Shown: in pieces, positions 24,342 through 28,183 of the stretch | Layout of the letters: each line of letters starts with the position of its first letter | Numbering within the stretch: position 1 is the first letter of the stretch | Notes under the pieces: model-generated | Told to the model about the DNA's origin: nothing | What the model saw: the letters and a program-made list of their open reading frames with translations, nothing else | Databases searched by the model: none | Origin: CAZTZL01 sp964537715 | GTDB lineage: Bacteria > Zhuqueibacterota > QNDG01 > DSAB01 | DNA: 28,183 bases | Assembly (NCBI GenBank): GCA_964537715.1 | Contig: CAZIAH010000053.1 | Span: 1-28,183 of the forward strand | Reading direction: 5' to 3' | Made by a program: the position numbers and the translations under genes

Positions 24342-24648
24342 GGACAACAACCTGTTCTCATTGTCTGGTGATAATAGTCATTTTCTCAATAATCATATAA
24401 ATCATTAATTTTTATAGTAATTTATCCTCAATTGTTTTCAAATTATCCCAATATTACAATCTGGATTATGCAAATAGGAATAAAATTGCCGGTTTAAGCC
24501 GGAATAATTTGCTTCTTTACTTAAATTTCGTAATCCCTTTCTCTGTTTTTTCCTTGATCAGTAAAACACAGTAGTCAATGCTGCATCTAATATGCCAGAA
24601 TTGGGGTGAACCAATTTAAAATGATTACGTTTGTTTGGTCATTTTCCT
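24342..24648. other. intergenic region between two kinase units
   Basis: This AT-rich region holds no gene. A small hairpin (see next entry) lies in it. On the minus strand TTGAAA and TATAAA occur upstream of the hybrid kinase with a 19-nt spacer, which is too wide for a confident promoter call. Confidence 0.5.
24476..24505 (-). terminator. weak hairpin downstream of the HAMP kinase gene
   Basis: On the minus strand ATTCCGG pairs with CCGGCAAT (one bulge, 6-nt loop), followed by TTTTATT. It is a possible terminator for the HEAT/HD-GYP/kinase unit. Confidence 0.35.
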
Positions 24649-26418
24649 TTATGCTCCGGGTAAAGGTAATTCAATACTTGCTGTGGTTCCTTTCCCCATC
24701 TGGCTGGTGTATTTCAAGTCACCATTGTGGATTTTGATAATTCCATAACATACCGAGAGACCCAGGCCTGTGCCGTGCTCTTTTGTTGTAAAAAAGGGAT
24801 CGAAGATCTGTTTCATGTCACTTTCAGAGATTCCGATCCCGGTATCCGCAAAATCGATTTGAATCTGATTGTTTTTCTGCTGTGTGGTCACAGTGATGGT
24901 ACCCCCATCCGTCATCGCCTCAAACCCATTTCTCATCAAATTCATGAACACTTCCTGCATCTGTTTTTCGTCTATTTCGACCTCTGGAAGGGGAGATGTA
25001 AATTCCTTAATTATTTTTACATTTTTTTGCTGAAATTGCGGTTCCACAAGGTTGATTACAAAATCGATGGAATCATTGATGTTGAGTTTTTTATAATCTC
25101 TTTTGCTCGGTTTTGAAAACATGAGCAATCGCTTCACAATATCATTGATCTGATCGCATTGTTTTTTGATGATCGTCAAATCTTTTTCAAGATCCTTGTT
25201 GCCGAGTTTCCGCATGAGCGAAATACTGCTTCGAGTAGATATCACAGCGATTTGATTTTTTACTTCGTGGGCCATGTCAGCGGCCAATTTCCCGAGCTGG
25301 GTCAACCGCTGGGATTCCTCGATTTTCTTGCGTTCGGTAATGTCCCGGAAAACGCCACGGATTCCCTGAAACTGTCCTTCGTTATTGAAGAACGCCACCG
25401 CCTTCATTTCACCGAAGATTTTCTTCCGTGTTTTTGTTTCCCAGGAAAGCAGGTGGATATTTTCTCCGACTTCGATCAATTCCTGGCGCTTTATTTTCGA
25501 CTTTTCCAGATTGTCCTTATCCAATACTTCGGAAAATGGCATTCCGATCATTTCCTCTTTTGCATAACCCAACGTCGTGGCCATCGCATTGTTGACATAG
25601 GTGAGTAGCCCGTCCGCGTTGGTGATGTACATTAAATCGCTGGCGGTTTCCATGAATGTTCGGAATTTTTCTTCGGAATCACGAAGGGATTTTTCCATTC
25701 GTTTTCGTTCCGTGATATTGCTGACGATACTCTGCATGATTCCTTTTTTAAGATCCACAATACTTGAACTGATTTCCACGTCGATGACCGATTGGTCATT
25801 TTTCTGGAATTTCGATTCGAAACGTATTGATCCGGTTTTTGGATTGGTTCTGAAAGCCGCTTTGGAGCGGATCAATTCTTCTTCCGTCTGAAGATCCTGG
25901 AAGGGGATTTTAAGCAGTTTTTCCTTTGAATGGCCCAGCATGTCGCAGGCTTTTTTATTGACATCCAAAACGGTTCCGTCGAAATCGTATATAAACACAG
26001 CATCGTTTGAATACTCAAAAAGCCGACGAAAGTAATCTTCCTTTTTTTTTAACGCTTTTTCAGTTTCCTGATAATCCGAGCTGATCTGGTTGAGATCATA
26101 AATCTCGTTGGTCGCTTTTTGCAAATCCGCAACCAGATTATTAAGAGATTTGCAGAGTTCGCCGATCTCATCTTTCGAATCCGATTCGATTCTGTAATCA
26201 AGATTTCCGGATCGAACGATTTCGATGCTTTTATTCATATTTTGTACCGGTTTGTAAACCATTCTTGACATGACAAGGCCGATCCCCGATGCGAGAAGGA
26301 TACTGAAGGAAAAAGCAATCCAATGCGATATACCCATGTCTACCAAGTAATACGTCACACCAGCGACCGACATGGCCGTCATAAAAAATATTAAAACGAT
26401 TTTGAATGTCAGTTTCAT
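24649..26418 (-). CDS. membrane-bound sensor histidine kinase: TM-HAMP-PAS-PAS-HisKA-HATPase
   Basis: The 589-aa kinase has two membrane spans close together (about 5-25 and 31-50) with almost no periplasmic loop. A HAMP domain follows at about 50-105. Two PAS domains are at about 130-245 (AVFIYDFDGTVLDVNKKACD) and 250-370 (LMYITNADGLLTYVNNAMAT). HisKA has H384 in DMAHEVKNQ, and the ATPase has NLMRNGFEAM, FADTGIGI, FDPFFTTK and GTGLGLS. The lack of a sensor domain outside suggests it senses inside the cell or in the membrane through PAS. No receiver is attached; the stand-alone receivers nearby are candidate partners. The gene starts 1 nt after the HD-GYP stop, indicating coupling. Confidence 0.93.
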   Translation of the reverse strand: MKLTFKIVLIFFMTAMSVAGVTYYLVDMGISHWIAFSFSILLASGIGLVMSRMVYKPVQNMNKSIEIVRSGNLDYRIESDSKDEIGELCKSLNNLVADLQKATNEIYDLNQISSDYQETEKALKKKEDYFRRLFEYSNDAVFIYDFDGTVLDVNKKACDMLGHSKEKLLKIPFQDLQTEEELIRSKAAFRTNPKTGSIRFESKFQKNDQSVIDVEISSSIVDLKKGIMQSIVSNITERKRMEKSLRDSEEKFRTFMETASDLMYITNADGLLTYVNNAMATTLGYAKEEMIGMPFSEVLDKDNLEKSKIKRQELIEVGENIHLLSWETKTRKKIFGEMKAVAFFNNEGQFQGIRGVFRDITERKKIEESQRLTQLGKLAADMAHEVKNQIAVISTRSSISLMRKLGNKDLEKDLTIIKKQCDQINDIVKRLLMFSKPSKRDYKKLNINDSIDFVINLVEPQFQQKNVKIIKEFTSPLPEVEIDEKQMQEVFMNLMRNGFEAMTDGGTITVTTQQKNNQIQIDFADTGIGISESDMKQIFDPFFTTKEHGTGLGLSVCYGIIKIHNGDLKYTSQMGKGTTASIELPLPGA

Positions 26419-26419
26419 A

Positions 26420-27841
26420 TCAACGATATTTTTCAGGGATACTGAATTTTTCCAGAGGAGGGATGGATTTTACAATCGATTTTTTGAATTGTCCATTTTT
26501 ATTCTTTTCCATCAAATTCATGATGCGTGGTTCATCATACTTTTCACCGAATTTGTCGTAGAGAATTTCTACCTGGGGTCGTTTGATATCGAACATGCTG
26601 GCTTGAATGACAAGCGCAATTTCCTGAGAGTCAAGTTCGACCAACGTTCCCGGTGGATAAAGTCCAATGATGCTGAAAAAATTCTTCAGCAGATCGGGAT
26701 GGAAAAGTTTCCCTGAGAGCTTCATCATTTCTTCGTGTGCCTTTTCCGGGCCGCCTTCTTCATAGTAAAACGGCTTTCTTCTCAACTGGTCATAGTAATC
26801 GGAAATGGCAATCATCATACTGATGAGGTTCAATTTTTGCCCGTAAAGTTTTCTGGGATATCCAGTCATATCATACCGCATGCCGTGCTCGAATGCCGTA
26901 ATCGCCGGGAGAATGCCAACTCCTTCTGTTTCCAGAAGAATCTTGGCACCGGCAACGTCCTGATCAGCTTTTTTGCGCTCTTTTTCCTCGGTGAAATAGG
27001 CCTCCCAGGAGGATGTTTCTCCTTCTTCTGTATCGTCTTCAGTCACCGAAATTTTTCCAATATCGTGGAGAATGGCTGCCATGCCGATATCGGTCAGATA
27101 TTTTTGTTCCAATCCCAACATTTCGGCCTGCAGGAGTGTGAATATCGATACGTTGATGCCGTGCTGAAACACATCTTCATCGTGACCCCGCATGGAAGTC
27201 AATAAGAGAAGAAGATATTTGTTCTTTAACAGATTGGTCATTAAACCTTCGACGATCTGCCTGGCGGAGTCCACATTGAGCGGCTGGTTGCCTTTCAAAC
27301 TTTTAAATGTTTTTGTTAGAAACTTGACACTTCCCTGGTAGCTTTTTTTTATCAAATCGTCTATGCGGTCTTCGTCCAGTGACACATTCGTTTTTTCTCG
27401 AATACCGATTTCTCCGATGGCAATGTGCCGGATATTGGAATCATAGAACCGCTGTTTGATCTCTTGTTTGGGATTGGCTGTTTCGGGCTTTTTTGTAATG
27501 ATATTCACGAATTTCATAAGCTCGCTGTTTTGAACGCCGTTCATAAAACTTATTTTTTTGATACCCAGCGTTTTTAAATAATCGATAAAATTCTGTCTTC
27601 TCGAACTTGTTTCAAAAAGCGGTTCTTTTTCAAATGCAATTTCGTCGCCGATGATTCCGATCGTTATTTCCGGTCTGTCCATCAGGATATCATTCAAATG
27701 GTCACCGAGATGATCGACAGCGTTTTTTGTGAGCGCATGTTTTTCGCCGTACATGTTCTTTATCTGTATTGCCCTGGCAAGGTGTGTGATCAATACATCG
27801 ATTTTTTCTCTGATTCCTGTCTGCGGCATGAATAACCTCAT
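26420..27841 (-). CDS. HD-GYP-type domain protein
   Basis: This 473-aa cytoplasmic protein has an N-terminal region (1-190) of unknown fold and an HD-GYP-like domain at about 210-400. Visible motifs are RGHDEDVFQHGINVS, the metal-binding HD pair H259-D260 in ILHDIGKI, FEHGMRYDMTGYP with GYP at 327-329, and ISDYYDQL. HD-GYP proteins hydrolyse cyclic di-GMP. The usual HHE before the GYP loop is FEH here, so activity is likely but not certain. The first ATG overlaps the HEAT gene stop (ATGA). An ATG at 27829 has GAGG before it and could be the true start. Confidence 0.85.
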   Translation of the reverse strand: MRLFMPQTGIREKIDVLITHLARAIQIKNMYGEKHALTKNAVDHLGDHLNDILMDRPEITIGIIGDEIAFEKEPLFETSSRRQNFIDYLKTLGIKKISFMNGVQNSELMKFVNIITKKPETANPKQEIKQRFYDSNIRHIAIGEIGIREKTNVSLDEDRIDDLIKKSYQGSVKFLTKTFKSLKGNQPLNVDSARQIVEGLMTNLLKNKYLLLLLTSMRGHDEDVFQHGINVSIFTLLQAEMLGLEQKYLTDIGMAAILHDIGKISVTEDDTEEGETSSWEAYFTEEKERKKADQDVAGAKILLETEGVGILPAITAFEHGMRYDMTGYPRKLYGQKLNLISMMIAISDYYDQLRRKPFYYEEGGPEKAHEEMMKLSGKLFHPDLLKNFFSIIGLYPPGTLVELDSQEIALVIQASMFDIKRPQVEILYDKFGEKYDEPRIMNLMEKNKNGQFKKSIVKSIPPLEKFSIPEKYR

Positions 27842-28183
27842 TGTATTTCTTGTTCCATATTTTCGTTCAGTTTTATAATAATTTCGGCTCTCTCTCGAAC
27901 CCGTTTACTCTTGTCGTGGAAACCGCTTCGCACCAGTTCAATCGCTTCCTCGATTTGAAGGCGTGCCAGGCTGGTCACCGTAGCCACGCGTAGATCGTCT
28001 CTTCCTTTTGAATTAAAAAGCACCTTTTTTTGAAATATTCTTTTTAGATGGCACAATGATTCCTGAGCTCTGACATGTCCGCAAAGTTCGACGAGCTGTA
28101 TGAGAAACTTACGGTGAAAAATATTTCTACCCGTGTAATTGATCAATTTCTTAATGATCTCGGGATTCTTTGTTTTTAATAGC
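27838..28183 (-). CDS. HEAT-repeat-like protein, 5' end beyond the window
   Basis: The reading frame is open to the window edge, so only the C-terminal ~114 residues are seen. The sequence forms paired amphipathic helices as in HEAT or PBS-lyase repeats: HRKFLIQLVELCGHVRAQES, then DDLRVATVTSLARLQIEEAI and a last repeat with DKSKRVRERAEIIIKLNEN. A scaffold or protein-binding role is likely. It is coupled to the HD-GYP gene by a four-base overlap, so the two products probably work together. Confidence 0.75.
   Translation of the reverse strand, partial: LLKTKNPEIIKKLINYTGRNIFHRKFLIQLVELCGHVRAQESLCHLKRIFQKKVLFNSKGRDDLRVATVTSLARLQIEEAIELVRSGFHDKSKRVRERAEIIIKLNENMEQEIQ

Noticed and set aside
1..28183. 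CRISPR arrays, tRNA or rRNA genes, insertion sequences
   Set aside because: No regularly spaced repeats, cloverleaf-forming sequence, rRNA motif, transposase or terminal inverted repeats were seen on either strand.

Overview
The window looks like part of a chromosome from a Gram-negative bacterium of the FCB/Bacteroidota-like radiation. The best guess is the Calditrichota/KSB1/Ignavibacteria neighbourhood rather than true Bacteroidia. This rests on seen features plus family knowledge: moderate GC, strong Shine-Dalgarno sites, a TonB-dependent receptor with an N-terminal carboxypeptidase-regulatory-like domain, a PorV/PorQ-family barrel, and several exported proteins ending in the 'NPFNPSTT'-type C-terminal domain associated with type IX secretion (T9SS). 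No SusD homologue, tRNA, rRNA, insertion sequence or CRISPR array is visible.

Region 1 (153-7840, + strand) is a tight four-gene unit: TonB-dependent receptor, secreted Fn3/T9SS-tail protein, PorV-like barrel, and an IPT plus beta-propeller lipoprotein. Region 2 (8010-14963) adds a secreted protein with two tandem carbohydrate-binding-like domains and a CBM9-like domain, a large secreted glycoside hydrolase, and a membrane-anchored aldose 1-epimerase. Together these read as a polysaccharide capture, cleavage and uptake locus without SusD, in which T9SS-type cargo proteins travel with a PorV-like barrel. A small cupin (15181) and a T9SS-tailed single-heme cytochrome (15778) follow, each set off by hairpin terminators.

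Region 3 (16534-18931, - strand) is a three-gene unit behind a near-consensus promoter: a small excisionase-type HTH protein, a TPR lipoprotein carrying a domain normally found at the end of DUF2723-type membrane proteins, and a multi-pass membrane protein. Divergent from it, region 4 (19222-20667, + strand) encodes an ECF sigma factor, a tiny single-span membrane protein in the anti-sigma position, and a TonB-like protein. Downstream lies a decayed copy of the C-terminal end of the cytochrome gene, complete with a matching terminator hairpin.

Region 5 (21077-28183) is signal transduction: a stand-alone receiver (+), then on the - strand a receiver protein and a REC-PAS-kinase-(degenerate GGDEF-like)-REC hybrid. 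Further on is a separate unit of HEAT-repeat protein (cut by the window edge), HD-GYP-type protein and HAMP-PAS-PAS histidine kinase. A possible link between regions is a shared promoter-like element upstream of both the ECF sigma gene and the glycoside hydrolase gene.
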